From: Ovis canadensis
Taxonomy: Eukaryota; Chordata; Mammalia; Artiodactyla; Bovidae
Reading direction: 5' to 3'
Assembly: GCF_042477335.2 (NCBI RefSeq)
Contig: NC_091249.1
Span: 42,702,001 to 42,766,000, forward strand
DNA: 64,000 nucleotides
Shown here: positions 9,967 through 22,264 of the stretch, one piece after another
Position numbering within the stretch: the stretch's first letter is position 1
Layout of the letters: every line of letters starts with the position of its first letter
Translations under genes and position numbers: made by a program
The notes under the pieces: generated by a model
The model's input: only the letters and a program-made list of their open reading frames with translations
Told to the model about the DNA's origin: nothing
The model's database searches: none

Positions 9967-12370
9967 GCTGCTCTGTCTTTTCCATTCACCTGAAGTGGAC
10001 ACTTTCCCTCCACTGAGCTAACCATTAAAGCTTCTAGATTTCAGCTTACAGGTAACAGCAGGGGTAAGGTGGAAGCAAGATTACAGGGATATGATTCACC
10101 AGTACGCTAGGTCTCTACCAATACAGAAGCAACCAATAGGGACTTCAGCAAGGACGCCCTGTAAAAAGAACAGGATGGTGCACTGGTATATGTCTTCTGC
10201 ACTCTTACACTCTTACACCCTGTGTCTCCTACCGTGGATGGCTGTCTGTAGGGTTTCTAAGTGCTGACTCTGCTGAAGCTGAAGACCTCAGTGGGACAAG
10301 TGTTATGGAGAGTGATTGATTGAAATTCAGAGCACTTTGCAGAATGATTTGTTTGACATTCCCAGTAGGAAACTCTTGTTTGTTGAACTTATTATTCATT
10401 CATGTATTCATGAAAAAAATACAATAAATGCATAATCTCTGCATAGTGCCTCAATGATCACATTGAAATGAGCCCAGAGCTTTGCAGTGCTAAGCAAGGT
10501 CTTTAGTTTGCAACAGAACAGTTTTACATGGCAATATCATTAACTGTGTCTAGAGTTTACATTATGCTTATAAATCAGCCAGGGAAATTTAACCTGCATT
10601 GTAATTTAAGGTTATACAGAGAATCAGACATTAAAAATGCATATGCATAATAATAACTCCTTGTGTGACTTTTTTTTTTTTTTTTTGGTTTTCTTCCTAC
10701 TGAGTGATTTAACAATTACCATGTTGAGATGCAACTGAGTCTGTTCAGCTAGTGTTTGTGTTTTGACTTTTTGACAACTAGAATATAAGCCAGGGGAAAT
10801 GCAGAAATTATTTCCAACAACCCTGGGTAACTTGGGAAAATGGCTCTTTAAATAAGCTATTAGAGTAAGGGAAAACATGCAACATTATTTGGAAAACAAC
10901 TCCTGTTAAATACTGTGCTTTAAAACAACAGCTATTACTAGACTTAAAACAGTGAGGTCAGAGTATTATAATGGCACATTGTCGGTCTGGACCTTAATGT
11001 TATATTTACAGTTGCTACAGTGACTGTCTCTGGCTTTTCCATTGAAAGCAAGGGTAGGGAATACAAGAAAGGACCATCAGAGCACAGGGCCCTCCCTTCA
11101 GAATTGAGTGTTTCTGTTTATTATCAAAAAACAAAAAGGAGTTCAAAAACTATATCATTATTCTCTTCCCCTAAGTTCCCTGATAAAGATACTTTAATTT
11201 TCAAATACCCCTAACTGAACCATATTAATCTCCCAGCAAATTAAATGTTTTTTTTATTTACCTGACCTTTCTCCCACTCACATGGTATGAGTCTCCTGGA
11301 AACATCAGGACTCATTCTAACTTCAGAACTGAAAAGAGCCAAGACAGCTATCTATCACATAAAAGTGCCTCCAGAAGCTTAGGGTAGCCAGACCCCTGAG
11401 GTCATTGGTGACCTTGATAATAGTCCAATATTTTATCCATGTCTCTCGAATGTCTGTAGAACTTCTACACTTAAGTATTTCACACTAACTACGCATCCGG
11501 AGCTGACCCCATCCAGATCCTCACATCCTCCATTAGGCATCTCTACCCAATTCTTTAGCATTATTGATTATACCACTTTCCAGTTCTCAAAATCTTGACC
11601 ACTTTGTGGTGTTCTCCTTTTTGAAATTTCTCTTCCCACCACTGAAACCACGCACATATATTCCCATATTTGTGGTTGTGCAGTCATATGGTCCTCAATA
11701 ATCCTTTTGGGTTTGTTATTTCATTTTCAAAATAACTCATCTAAATTAATCTGTGTTATTAAATGACCTTCTGCAACAACATGCCAAGAAGACCTATTCC
11801 TGTCTTCAATATCTGTACCTGTCAATATACCCAAAGCTGCTGAAATAATTTCTTCGGTATATGGTTATACTACATGCCTCTGAAGCTTATAAACATTGTA
11901 ATGTTTTTCACCATCTACTGTTTCAACTCAGAAGTTTCTTGCCTAATTTTCAGGATGTTTGTCAAAATTCTTCACTTCTTCCCCTTCTATCTCATTATCC
12001 TACATAACCTTCCATTCTTGCCGGCACGTCTTACATGTGATGTCTCTCTCTGCATATAATGCTGTCTTCTTTCCTCAGCCCTTTTATTTTCCTAACCTTC
12101 ACTAAAAACTTCCACCTAGTTTAAAAATGATAAAATGTATTATTTGAAAGAAAAAATAGGCAAAAACTTGGCAAATACACTCAAAAATGTTAAACAAATT
12201 TTAAAACATTAGAAGTGAGAAAGGATCATAAATAAGTGGGGAAATTTTCCAAATAACAAAAGAATTACAGATATAAGTATATGAGTACATTTTAAAACCT
12301 AGATGAAATGAAAAACATTTAGCAAAATGAAACTTAAAAAGAAAAGCTAAAAAATTCAAATATATCAGTC
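9967..12370. other. Long unassigned stretch
   Basis: About 2.4 kb with no repeat or gene I can name. It holds a T18 tract near 10669-10686. The part from about 11220 to 12120 is pyrimidine-rich and could be an old, diverged LINE or LTR, but I cannot assign it. Confidence 0.45.
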
Positions 12371-12373
12371 CAA

Positions 12374-12800
12374 TATATGGATGTGAGAGTTGGACTGTGA
12401 AGAAGGCTGAGCATTGAAGAATTGATGCTTTTGAACTGTGGTGTTGGAGAAGACTCTTCAGAGTCCCTTGGACTGCAAGGAGATCCAACCAGTCCATTCT
12501 GAAGGAGATCAGCCCTGGGATTTCTTTGGAGGGAATGATGTTGAAGCTGAAACTCCAGTACTTTGGCCACCTCATGCGAAAAGTTGACTCATTGGAAAAG
12601 ACTCTGATGCTGGAAGGGATTGGGGGCAGGAGGAGAAGGGGACGACAGAGGATGAGATAGCTGGATGGCATCACGGACTCGATGGACGTGAGTCTGAGTG
12701 AACTCCGGGAGATGGTGCTGAACAGGGAGGCCTGGAGTGCTGCGATTCATGGGGTCGCAAAGAGTCGGACATGACTGAGCGACTGAACTGAACTGAACTG
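12374..12800 (+). mobile_element. BovB LINE 3' end
   Basis: The last 0.43 kb of BovB: YGCESWTVKKA-coding sequence, the AGGAGAAGGGGACGACAGAG block, the AGGCCTGGAGTGCTGCGATT block and a CTGAACTGAACTGAACTGAA tail. A TAG replaces a Trp codon near 12658. An AATATAT-like duplication may flank it but is ambiguous in this AT-rich site. Confidence 0.95.
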
Positions 12801-12892
12801 AATATACAGATATATATGTACATATACATATATGGAATCAATTTGTTCCATATGTACAGAAACCAATACAACACTGTATATAAACTAAGAGA

Positions 12893-13018
12893 AGTGAAGT
12901 GAAGTCGCTCAGTCATGTCCGACTCTTTGTGACCCCAGGGACTGTAGCCCACCACGCTCCTCCATCCATGGGATTCTCCAGGCAAGAGTACTGGAGTGGA
13001 TTGCCATTTCCTTCTCCA
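12893..13018 (-). mobile_element. Bov-tA/BovA SINE fragment
   Basis: Reverse-strand BovA body and BovB-like tail (GTCGCTCAGTCATGTCCGAC, CTCCATCCATGGGATTCTCC), lacking the tRNA-like head. GAAGTGAAGTGAAG forms its 3' tail repeat. Confidence 0.92.
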
Positions 13019-13079
13019 GTTAACTTCAGTTAAAAAAATTTTTTAAGATAGTCCATGATATCAAACCCCCTCCACCTCC

Positions 13080-13420
13080 TAAAAAAAGCATTTGATACAG
13101 ATATCTTCTTGGGACACAATGTGTAAATTCAAACTTTAAAAAATTTTTCAATAACATGTAAAAAATATTTTAATGTCCTAAATAAATTTGCAAATTACCA
13201 GAACTGATATTAAGTCAAAGAAAAAAAGGATTCAAACATTATATGCAAACCTCACTTATGTATGCAAATATAAAATTCCTAATTAAAATATTAGTGGAAT
13301 TATCCAAAAATGTATTAAATGAATAATATAAAGTAGGATTTTAAATATCAATGTCACTATTAGTAATGAAATTCAGTACATCAACAGAATTAAAAACTAG
13401 AAAGAGAATTTCCGCTTCTG
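13080..13420 (+). mobile_element. Possible old L1 fragment
   Basis: AT-rich sequence with L1 RT-region resemblance (AAAAAAGCATTTGATACAG; CATCAACAGAATTAAAAACT). Divergence is high and boundaries are uncertain. Confidence 0.35.
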
Positions 13421-13659
13421 CAATGAAGGAGTAAACGGTAGCAGACTTGCTGCCCCCACTATAAATAAATAGAAAATGGGATAATTTACAAGAAGCAGCT
13501 GTTTTCAGACATTGGGTACCAGGCAGCACATGATTGTGATCCCTGAAGAGAAGGAAATTACTGAGGCAAGTCCTACAGTCATACTGTCTTTCTGGCTGCA
13601 GTCCTTTAAAACAAACAAACAAAAAATCACAGTTCACAGAGTGGGAATCCAAGCAAATC

Positions 13660-13857
13660 ATACAAAGTGGCCCAGCAGTAAAGAATCCGCCTACAACACA
13701 GGACTCGTGGGTTCAGCTCCCGGGTCAGGAAGATCCCCAGAGCAGTAAATGGCAACTCACTCCAACACTCTTGCCAGGAAAATCCCATGGACAGAGACGC
13801 CTCCAGGCTACAGTTCATGGGGTTGCAAAGACCTGGATATGACTGCGCACAGCACAC
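13660..13857 (+). mobile_element. Bov-tA SINE
   Basis: tRNA-like head (CAGTAAAGAATCCGCCTACA, B box GGTTCAGCTCC) followed by the BovA body and tail. TACAAAG just before and after may be a short target-site duplication. It is more diverged than most copies here. Confidence 0.88.
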
Positions 13858-16070
13858 ATGTTACAAAGCCAGGAAGCAAAGAATCATAGGGAATTTTTAA
13901 TCTGAGCAATCTCCAAGTTCACACAGAGCTGAGAGATATATATGTTCTGTTAAGTCATAATGAAGAGACCTCACTGATAGCCCAGGGTATTAAGGAAAGA
14001 TCTCCAAAGGGTTGTGTTTGAATAGCAGAGTCAAATCAGCTAAATAAAGAGAAAAATATCAGGAAACTTGAAAATATAGAGTTGCTAATTATCCAAACTG
14101 AAACACAGATGAAAATTCAGAACTAATTATACACCATCTATTAAAAAAAAACCCCAAACCTATAACTTAAAATAAAATTATAGAATGATTGAAGATGAAA
14201 CAATGGAAATAAATACATCAAAATTTAATTGAAAATAATGCTGGAATAGTAATATTAGACAAAATAAATTTCCAAGCAAAGGATATTACCAGGAATAAAA
14301 AGGATCATTTCAAAAGGTAAAGTTGAGGAATCGAGAGGATAACAATCCTAAATTTTATGTCCCCAATAGCAGAGATTAAAAATACATGAAGCAAGCATAC
14401 ATAGAAATGGGAAAAGAAATAGAAAAATCCACAACTATAGACAGAGATCTCAACACCTTTTTCTTAGTGATTAAAAGAGTAAGTAGATAGAAAATCAGTA
14501 ACGATATAGGATACCTGAAGACTACTGTCAATAAACTCAAGCTAATTGATATTTAAGGAAGATTCCCCTAATAACAGCAGAATATTGATTGTATCCAATT
14601 TCACACAGAATACTTATTAAGATAGATCATAATCTAGACTACAAAATGAGTCTCAATACATTTAAAAGAATTCAAGTCATACAAATTATGTTTCCTGGCA
14701 AGACAGAATTATATTAGAAACTGACAAGAAAAAAATCCCCCAATATTGGGAAATGTAATAGCCACATTGCTAAACAATCCATATGTCAAAGAAGAAATCA
14801 CTCGGGAAACTGAAAAGTATTGATATCTTGAATGGAATGAAAATACAACATATCAAAATTTATATACTGCAACTAAAGCAGTGCTTAAAAAGTAATTGAT
14901 AGACATAAACTTTTATTAGAAATAAAGTAAGCTAAGTTTCTACTTTAAGAAAATAAAAAAGAATAAATCAAACTCAATATAATCAGGAGAAGGAAATTAC
15001 AAAGATAAAAGCAAAAATCAATGAATTAGAAAACAGAAAAACTAATAGAGAAAAATGAATGAAACAAAGCACTGTTTCTTTGAGAAAATCAATAAAATTA
15101 ATAAAACTTTAGCCAGGCTGGTCAGGAAAAACAGAAAAAAAAAAAAAAAAGCTACCTATAGCAGGGAGAAAGAAGGGACATTTATCTACTGACATTAAAA
15201 AAGTAATAAAGGAATATTATAAATAATTTTAAGTCACTAAATTTGACAACCTAGATAAAAATGAATAAATTAACTGAAAACAAAAACTATGAGAGCTCAC
15301 TCAAAAAGGATAAATAAGTCAAACAGTCCTATATGTATTTTTTAAATGAATTTGTAGTTAAACATCTCACAAAGAAAATCCCAGGCTTTGGGTGGCTTCA
15401 CTGATGCAATCTATCAGACTTTTAATGAAGAAACAATATAAATTGTGTGCAAACTCTTAGAAATTAAGAGAAGGTAACATTTCCAACTCACTCTATGAGA
15501 CCAGAAATACACGATTAATAAACCAGATGACAATATTTAAAAAAAGGACAATCACTGAACAATACCCCTCAATAATATAGAAACAAATTCTTAAAAACTT
15601 AATAAGTTGAATTCAGCAACATATAAAAATAAGAAAGTATAACCAAGGGAAATATTTCATGGGAATGTAGAGTTGCTTTAACAAGATAAAATTAATCAGT
15701 GTAGCTCACCATATCAACAAATTAAAACAGAACAGTCATATGATAATCTAAATGCACAAAAAGCATTTGACAGAATTCAAAATTCACTCATGATAAAAAA
15801 AACTCTCTGGAAATTAGGAAGAGAGGAAACTTCTTCAACCTAATAAAGAGCACCTATTGAAAATCTAGAGTTGACATCACACATAATGGTGAAACAGAGC
15901 AATTTGCCCCTAAAAATAAAGATGTACACATTTTATTAGATGTCTCAACAAGATAATAAGGCCATAAAATACTATGCATGAATATAATCTATATTACAAG
16001 TAATATACAAAAATATAAAATATTTCAATATTCTTATGTTAGAAAAAGCATTGCTAAGCAAGACATACAG

Positions 16071-16203
16071 AGAAGGAAATGGCAACCCTCTCCAGTACTC
16101 TTGCCTGGAAAATCCCATGGATGGAGAAGCCTGGTAGGCTGCAGTGTGATGTCACAGAGTCAGACACAACTGAAGCGACTTAGGAGCAGCAGCAGCAGCA
16201 ACA
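16071..16203 (+). mobile_element. BovA-type SINE, 5'-truncated, AGC tail
   Basis: BovA body (GGAAATGGCAACCCTCTCC, CTTGCCTGGAAAATCCCATG) ending in GAAGCGACTTAGGAGCAGC and a short AGC/AAC repeat. GCAAGACA flanks it on both sides (within AAGCAAGACATAC and AGGCAAGACACAA). Confidence 0.9.
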
Positions 16204-16359
16204 GGCAAGACACAAAATCTAGAAAATTTAAAAGGAAGATAGGTAGCTTTGCCTACCTAATTTTTTTTAAGTTTATGTAATTAAAGAGTGTGATCAAATG
16301 GACATTTCCATAGACCCTGAGTGAAGATACAAATTGGTACTGTTTAAAGAGTTGTTTGG

Positions 16360-17598
16360 AGAATTGTCCAAGCCAGGCTTCAGCAATACATGAACCATGA
16401 AATTCCAGATGTTCAAGCTGGTTTTAGAAAAGGCAGAGGAACCAGAGAGCTAATTGCCAACATCCACTGGATCCTGGAAAAAGCAAGAGAGTTCCAGAGA
16501 AACATCTATTTCTGCTTTATTGACTATGCCAAAGCCTTTGACTATGTGGGTCACAATGAACTGTGGAAAATTCTGAAAGAGATGGGAATATCAGATCACC
16601 TGACCTGCCTCTTGAGAAACCTGTATGCAGGTCAGGAAGCAACAGTTAGAACTGGACATGGAACAGACTGGTTCCAAATAGGAAAAGAAGTACATCAAGG
16701 CTGTATATTGTCACCCTGCTTATTTAACTTATATGCAGAGTACATCAACGCATAGACCAGAAACGCTGGTCTGGATGAAGCACAAGCTGGAATCAAGATT
16801 GCTGGGAGAAATATTAATAACCTCAGATATGCAGATGACACCACCCTTATGGCAGAAAGTGAAGAGGAACTAAAGAGCCTCTTGATGAAAGTGAAAGAGG
16901 AGAGTGAAAAAGTTGGCTTAAAGCTCAACATTCAGAAAACCAAGATCATGGCATCTGGTCCCATCACTTCATGGCAATTAGAAGGGGAAACAGTGGAAAC
17001 AGTGAGAGATTTTATTTTTCTGGGCTCCAAAATCACTGCAGATGGTGATTGCAGCCATGAAATTAAAAGAACCTTACTCCTTGGAAGGAGTTATGACCAA
17101 CCTGGACAGCATATTAAAAAGCAGAGACATTACTTTGTCAACAAAGGTCCGTCTAGTCAAGGCTATGGTTTTTCCAGTGGTTGTATGGATGTGAGAGTTG
17201 GACTATAAAGAAAGCTGAGTGCTGAAGAATTAATGCTTTTGAACTGTGGTGTTGGAAAAGACTCTTGACAGTCCTTTGAACTGCAAGGAGATCCAACCAG
17301 TCCATCCTAAAGGAGGTTAATCCTGGGTGTTCATTGGAAGGACTGATGCTGAAGCTGAAACCCCAATACTTTGGCCACCTGATGAGAAGAGCTGACTCAT
17401 TTGAAAAGACCCTGATGCTGAGAAAGACTGAGGGCAGGAGGAGAAGGGGACGACAGAGGATGCGATGGTTGGATGGCATCACCAACTCAATGGACAGGGA
17501 TTTGGGTGGACTCTGGGAGTTGGTGATGAACAAGGAGGCCTGGCGTGCTGCGGTTCATGGGGTCGCAAAGAATTGGACACGACTGAGTGACTGAACTG
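16360..17598 (+). mobile_element. BovB LINE, 5'-truncated
   Basis: A 1.24 kb 3' part of BovB beginning CCAAGCCAGGCTTCAGCAAT and ending CTGAGTGACTGAACTG. AAAGAGTTGTTTGG at 16346-16359 and 17599-17612 is a perfect 14 bp target-site duplication, so the insertion is well dated relative to the host L1. Frameshifts separate the RT pieces. Confidence 0.98.
16390..16755 (+). pseudogene. BovB RT palm fragment with motif A
   Basis: A 121-codon RT fragment: GFRKGRGTRELIANIHWILE, then motif A FIDYAKAFD at about residues 43-51 with the catalytic Asp intact, QGCILSPCLFNLYAEYI near the end, then a frameshift. A Trp-containing loop reads HGTDWFQ, missing one Thr found in sister copies (HGTTDWFQ). YADD is present downstream in another frame before 16849. 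Not functional. Confidence 0.9.
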
Positions 17599-17631
17599 AA
17601 AGAGTTGTTTGGTAGTGTCTACCAACATTTT

Positions 17632-17728
17632 GGCTTCCCTGGTAGCTCAGAGGGTAAAGTGTCTGCCTGCAATGCAGAAGAACTGGGTTCAATCCCTGGG
17701 TCAGGAAGATCCCCTGGAGAAGGAAATG
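17632..17728 (+). mobile_element. Bov-tA SINE, head only (3'-truncated)
   Basis: Only the tRNA-like half is present: GGCTTCCCTGGTAGCTCAGA, B box GGGTTCAATCCC, ending GGAGAAGGAAATG. CCAACATTTT lies on both sides (17622-17631 and 17729-17738), so the truncated unit seems to have inserted as such. Confidence 0.88.
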
Positions 17729-17867
17729 CCAACATTTTTAAATGCATATGCATTTTGACCCAACTACTATACTTCCAGATATCAAAATATAGAAATAGTC
17801 TAACATGCACACAATAAGGGGAATTATTGAGGTCAAGTATGCCCAAGGATCTACAGTATGAAAACTT

Positions 17868-18065
17868 TAGGTTGGAATCCTACTTCCAACTCTGTTAACT
17901 CTTGAACTCTGGGTAAGATGCAAAATCTCTGAACCTCACTTTCCTCAGCTATTAAATGGAGGTAATAATAGGACCTATTTTACAAGTTCATCAAAAAGAA
18001 AGAATCAAATATTTCATGTGAAAAGTTTAACACATGGTATGGCACAACATAAGTTTTCAATTAAA
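17868..18065 (+). mobile_element. MIR SINE
   Basis: Long MIR match: CACTTTCCTCAGCTATTAAA, TGGAGGTAATAATAGGACCT and the 3' part ACATGGTATGGCACAACATA in MIR order. Confidence 0.78.
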
Positions 18066-18149
18066 AATTTTGGTTTTGTTCTCTGCTGTATTTCCCAGAA
18101 ATTAAAAGAGGCTCATCATATCACAGCACCTTCATAAATACTTGTTGAA

Positions 18150-18655
18150 TGAATTTCACATTATTACTTCACCAGCAGGCTTCACTTCCTCTGGGAAAGC
18201 TCTCTGATGGACCCTTTCATCTCTCTGATGTGCCTGTCAGCCCCCTAGCCTTCAAGAATGAAACACTTATTACCAAGATGTTGGGAGTGCAGCCAGCTGT
18301 CCACTGTCAACCCTTTCAGGAACTGCCTTAAATGAAGACAGCCAACTGGTCCAGGGACACAGCGCATTCCAGGGCAGTCCACATCAAGTGACGTGTTGAC
18401 ATGAGGACTAAAAAGCCCAGACCCACCATCCTATCTTAGTAGGGCTTTGAGAAGTCATCCTATCTTCAGAATTCCCTAGAGGATCACCTGAGGTGTCCAC
18501 TGACACTGCATTGCCAATGCAGCCAAATCTTATTCTGCTAAATCCCACTTCTCTTCCTTCCCTCTCAGGAGTTCATCCCAAGAACGTGCCTTAATAAATG
18601 CCCTCTATGCTAATCTTTGAAATGGCTTTTCAAGGAACCTAATCTGCGACAGTCT
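18150..18655 (+). mobile_element. Ancient ERVL-like solitary LTR
   Basis: The 3' part has the form of old mammalian ERVL LTRs: GTGTTGACATGAGGACTAAA, GAGAAGTCATCCTATCTTCA, GAGGTGTCCACTGACACTGC, then a polyadenylation-region AATAAATGCCCTCTATGCTA and GGAACCTAATCTGCGACA at the end. No internal viral gene is present. The family name is uncertain (LTR33-like from memory). Confidence 0.5.
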
Positions 18656-18891
18656 CTGAAACCTAAACATAATTTAGCACAAAATCCTCTTTTTCACTGT
18701 CCTAGAGTTTTTTAAATCACAATTTGTGAATAATATTAATAAAAATAAAATAGTAATTTTGTGATTATTTAATATCTCTTTAGTGCAAGCTAAGCACAGA
18801 ATCTGCTTTTGTTCAAAATGTCATATTTTGTTTATCACAGAATTTTAAATTTTATTTTTTTAAGTATATTAAAATATTCCTTATCTTGATT

Positions 18892-19109
18892 GCATGCATG
18901 CTCAGTCACTCAGTCATGTCCAACTCTTTGGGACTCCATGGACTGTAGCCCACCAGGCTTCTCTGTCCAACAGATTTCTCAGGCAAGGATACTGGAGTGG
19001 GTTACCATTTCCCCTTCCAGGAGATTTTCCAATTCCGGGATCGAACCCATCTCTCATGTGTCTCCTCCACTGGTAGGTGGATTCTTACCACTGAGCCACC
19101 TGGAAAGTC
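18892..19109 (-). mobile_element. Bov-tA SINE, full length
   Basis: Complete reverse-strand copy, from the BovB-like tail (CATGCTCAGTCACTCAGTCA) to the tRNA-like head (CACTGAGCCACCTGGAAAGT). CCTTATCTTGATT at 18879-18891 and CCTTGTCTTGATT at 19110-19122 form the target-site duplication. Confidence 0.96.
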
Positions 19110-19319
19110 CCTTGTCTTGATTACTGAGCTTAAGTTTTGGGCCTAAGACAAATGGCTCACTCACCTCAGCCTGGTTCCAAATCTGGCAGGAACCATATAT
19201 TTTTATTATTGTTTATTTTGTGTTTTGTATTCATTTTTGCCATACCTAAGACAATATCTGACATGTAATAAGCCAAAAAAATTAGATAAATAAATTAATG
19301 AATTAACTTCAAGGATTTT

Positions 19320-19735
19320 TATCACAGTGCTGATTGTGATAGAAAAATATATCAGTAAATGAAAGTTTTAATTATGATACATTCATGCTATATAAAATTT
19401 TTCAAAAGGATAAAACACATGTATACATATGCTAACATGAGAAAATTTCTAATACATGTTGACAAGTTAAAAGTCATATTCAGAATAATGTATATGGTAT
19501 ATCATAAAACATAGATGATAGATAAAGAGATGTCTGAATAGATAAATAGTGCATTACATAGTAAATGCTAACAGAAGTTATCTTTGGATAAGTAAGTGGA
19601 ATAGTAAGTTGGAGGAAAGTTATGAGGGAAAATTTATACCCAATACTGTATGTAATTCTGAATTATTTGAACTTTCAGATCACTTTACTGATATATTATT
19701 TTTTAAGCTTTTTAGAAAAAAATTCAAAAACGTTT
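19320..19735 (+). mobile_element. Old L1 3' UTR
   Basis: Resembles the 3' UTR of old L1M elements (AGAAGTTATCTTTGGATAAG; TTTTTAAGCTTTTTAGAAAA). AT-rich, no coding capacity. Confidence 0.45.
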
Positions 19736-21065
19736 ACCACCTCCAGAAGCCCTCCTTGATGGAATACTGTTGAATACCACCTTATTGTGAGCCTCCTTAC
19801 CCTGGTTCACTGGGCCTTCACTTATTTGCAGGGTGAATTGTAAAGTTCAAGTAACTCACATCTATGTATATTCTATCTCATCCACCAGATTGAAAACTCC
19901 TTTGAGGATGAAGCTGATACTTCTGTTTCTGATGCCTTTCCAATAAAATATCTCAACAGTATTCTATCCAGAGTTGTATCTGACTACCTCAAAAATGTGA
20001 GGCCATGTGGGTCTTGTTCACTGTATTTGTATATGGCACACACATCGATGACTATGGGATTTCCCTTTATATACATGCAAGAAACTAGAGTGTGTAGGCA
20101 GATGAACCAAAATCATAAAAACAGTTAGGAGCCATACTTAGACATTCTGCAGGCTACCTTCCCATAGCAGTTTCTAAGCACCAATATTACGTATGCTAAA
20201 AGTAATACAATATCATAGGATGTAACTTAATGCCAAAATTAAAGAGGAATGCCTCTGACAGAACATTCAGTCTAACATGTTGTCAAGCAATTTCTATTAC
20301 CTGTAAAATGTTCCTGAAAGTATTGAGTCAGATTAAAGAGACAACAATAACTAATGACAGATTTCAAAGTGAGGTGTCTGGTACAAAGATTTAATCTTTC
20401 TTCATCTAATTCCTGACTCTAGAGATCATTCAACATGTTCCTTGGGATCCTGGAATTCCCATGGGGAGTGGAAAAGTGATGCCAATAGGCATGACTGTGA
20501 AGATCTGGAGGAGACAAAGTTCTCAAACGACCTCCAAATAACCAGGTCCATGGGGGTTTACCATTATGTTTCTCTTTATAAATTTCCTGCAGCTTCTGTC
20601 TATACTGGATTACATTATAACATATTCAAAGCTGACTTGTGTTCGTGCACAGCCTGAAGTGAATGGAGTGTGTGCTGACATGAGTTTAAATCTCTGGGTG
20701 TAGAACAATTCAATATGTCAGTCTTACTATAGTATTACCTGCTGACACAGCACTGAATTTAGTGATCAACTGCACTTAAAATTTCACTGTTCTCATGCTT
20801 GCATTCAGATTTAGAATCTAGTTTTCTTATCTACAGATTGGAAAACTATTTGGATTCTAAGATTTGGATAGTAGAATGGGGAGGAGGACAAGTGCATTTA
20901 GAAAAAGGAAGTGGATGTGGGGGAGGTTTGGGAATCTGACATCTGAAACTGACACATTTTAAAAGCTCTTCTTAACTTCTGGCTAAAACTAATCATCTTC
21001 ATTTAATGCTCCTATTAAAAATGAATGTGATGTGACGGCAAACATGTTAAGATCAACCAATACCT
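19736..21065. other. Mostly unassigned; possible L2 tail near 19870-19970
   Basis: CCAGATTGAAAACTCCTTTG recalls the L2 3' end block GACTGTAAGCTCCTTGAGGG. The rest is unassigned. Short frames such as 20442-20657 have no recognisable motif. Confidence 0.35.
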
Positions 21066-21077
21066 AGGAGACAAAAA

Positions 21078-21302
21078 GGAGCTTCCCAGGTAGCACTAGT
21101 GGTAAAGAACCCGCCTACCGGTGCAAGAGACGTAAAAGACACAGGTTCAATTCTGGGTCAGGAAGATCCCCTGGAGGACGGTATAGCTACCCACTCCAGT
21201 ATTCTTGCCTGGAGAAGCCCATGGACAGAGGAGCCTGGTGGGCTACAGTCCATAGGGTCGCAGGGTCAGACACGACTAACGTGACTTAGCACGCATGCAC
21301 AC
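21078..21302 (+). mobile_element. Bov-tA SINE, full length
   Basis: Complete copy with the GCACTAGTGGTAAAGAACCC head and the CACGACTAACGTGACTTAGC tail. AGGAGACAAAAA at 21066-21077 and AGGAGACAAGAA at 21303-21314 are the duplicated target. Confidence 0.96.
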
Positions 21303-21370
21303 AGGAGACAAGAAACACAGCCACAGTTTTCTGGTTTACAATGAAATAAGTATGCTTCAAATTATTCTTT

Positions 21371-21560
21371 TTTTGTGCAACTCTTTACAACCCCATGGAT
21401 GTAGCCCACCAGGCTCCTCTGTCCATGGGGATTCTCCAGGCAAGGATACTGGAGTGGGTTGCCATGCCCTGCTCAAGGGGATCTTCCCAACCCAGGGATC
21501 AAGCCCAGGGCTCCCACATTGCAGCCAGATTCTTTACTGTCTGAGCCACCAGAGAAGTTA
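21371..21560 (-). mobile_element. Bov-tA SINE
   Basis: Reverse-strand copy with body and tRNA-like head (ACTGTCTGAGCCACCAGAGA) but lacking the distal tail before ACTCTTTACAACCCCATGG. It lies only 70 bases after the previous SINE, in the opposite orientation. Confidence 0.9.
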
Positions 21561-21914
21561 CTGAGTAACCCGAGTTACTATTTCTCAAATAACCAGAATT
21601 TCTTTGTATATTTTATATTTCTTCCCTGAAGGTCATTGAAAGTGCATATGATAAGTCAATACACACATAAAAAGCACAAAGAGACCAAATAACATTTAAC
21701 ATACTATTTAATAACCAACACTGCTTGGGACATTTTAGGCCCAATGTCAGCTCAGAGAAATACTGATTCATTTTAATAAGATTCGGTGCACAATCAGGCT
21801 GGGAAGACACATGAATCATACCAAAAATAAGCACAATATTAATTAACAAACTGGAGACATTCATATCATCAAACAAAGGCTGAAAGGACACATTTTAGAT
21901 GAATCTGTTTTACA

Positions 21915-22160
21915 GGAGAATAGTCAGTTACTTAAGACTAGAGGTCCTAGTTTAAGACTGAAGACTGTTTCAAGTGTCTTTTCCCCTAGAAAATTTAAAA
22001 TAACAACCGAGATGTTGAAGGTTTCCACCCACCGGAAGATAATAAGGCCAATAAACAGACACATAAATAATAATACAGGTGAGAAAATATTTCTGAAAAT
22101 TCCTTCTTCCCTCCCTTCCTACAGAACCCTTAACTTAAATCCAAAAGAGTAAGGAATGGC
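21915..22160 (-). repeat. Diverged tandem duplication, copy 1
   Basis: This segment is similar to 22855-23140. Shared blocks include CAAGTGTC, TTAAAATA, GGAAGA-AATAA and ATATTTCTGAAAATT followed by a pyrimidine-rich run and ACCNTNAACTTA. Read on the minus strand, both have the frame IFRN(I/M)F followed by a hydrophobic stretch of about 18 residues. Copy 1 stays open for about 60 codons to a TGA near 21925. I do not recognise a protein or repeat family. Confidence 0.5.
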
Positions 22161-22264
22161 TCCATCATATCATCAGAAGTGAATTCTAAATGCAAAGTAG
22201 TATGTTTCCTGAATGGCAGTTCTCCCCCTCCACTTACCAAAATCATTCTGGAAGCATGATGAGA

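Larger units (their letters stand above)
13860..17830 (+). mobile_element. Old L1, interrupted by younger insertions
   Basis: A decayed L1 in the forward direction. From about 14140 it follows L1 ORF2 order: the AAATGTAATAGCCACATTGC and AAGAAGAAATCACTCGGGAA blocks, TTTGAGAAAATCAATAAAAT, the CAACTCACTCTATGAGACC block, and the RT segment CAAAAAGCATTTGACAGAAT. The frame is destroyed throughout. 13860-14130 may be 5' UTR-like. The sequence continues after insertions at 16071-16203 and 16360-17598, and ends around 17830 after a third at 17632-17728. Confidence 0.75.

Noticed and set aside
18150..18655. Endogenous retrovirus coding genes next to the LTR
   Set aside because: No gag, pol or env-like sequence was seen on either side; it looks like a solitary old LTR.
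21613..21891. Minus-strand frame of 92 codons with a signal-peptide-like start (MNVSSLLINIVLIFGMIHVS)
   Set aside because: AT-rich DNA readily gives hydrophobic frames; there is no recognisable domain, no splice context, and it starts in no clear relation to the nearby duplicated frames.
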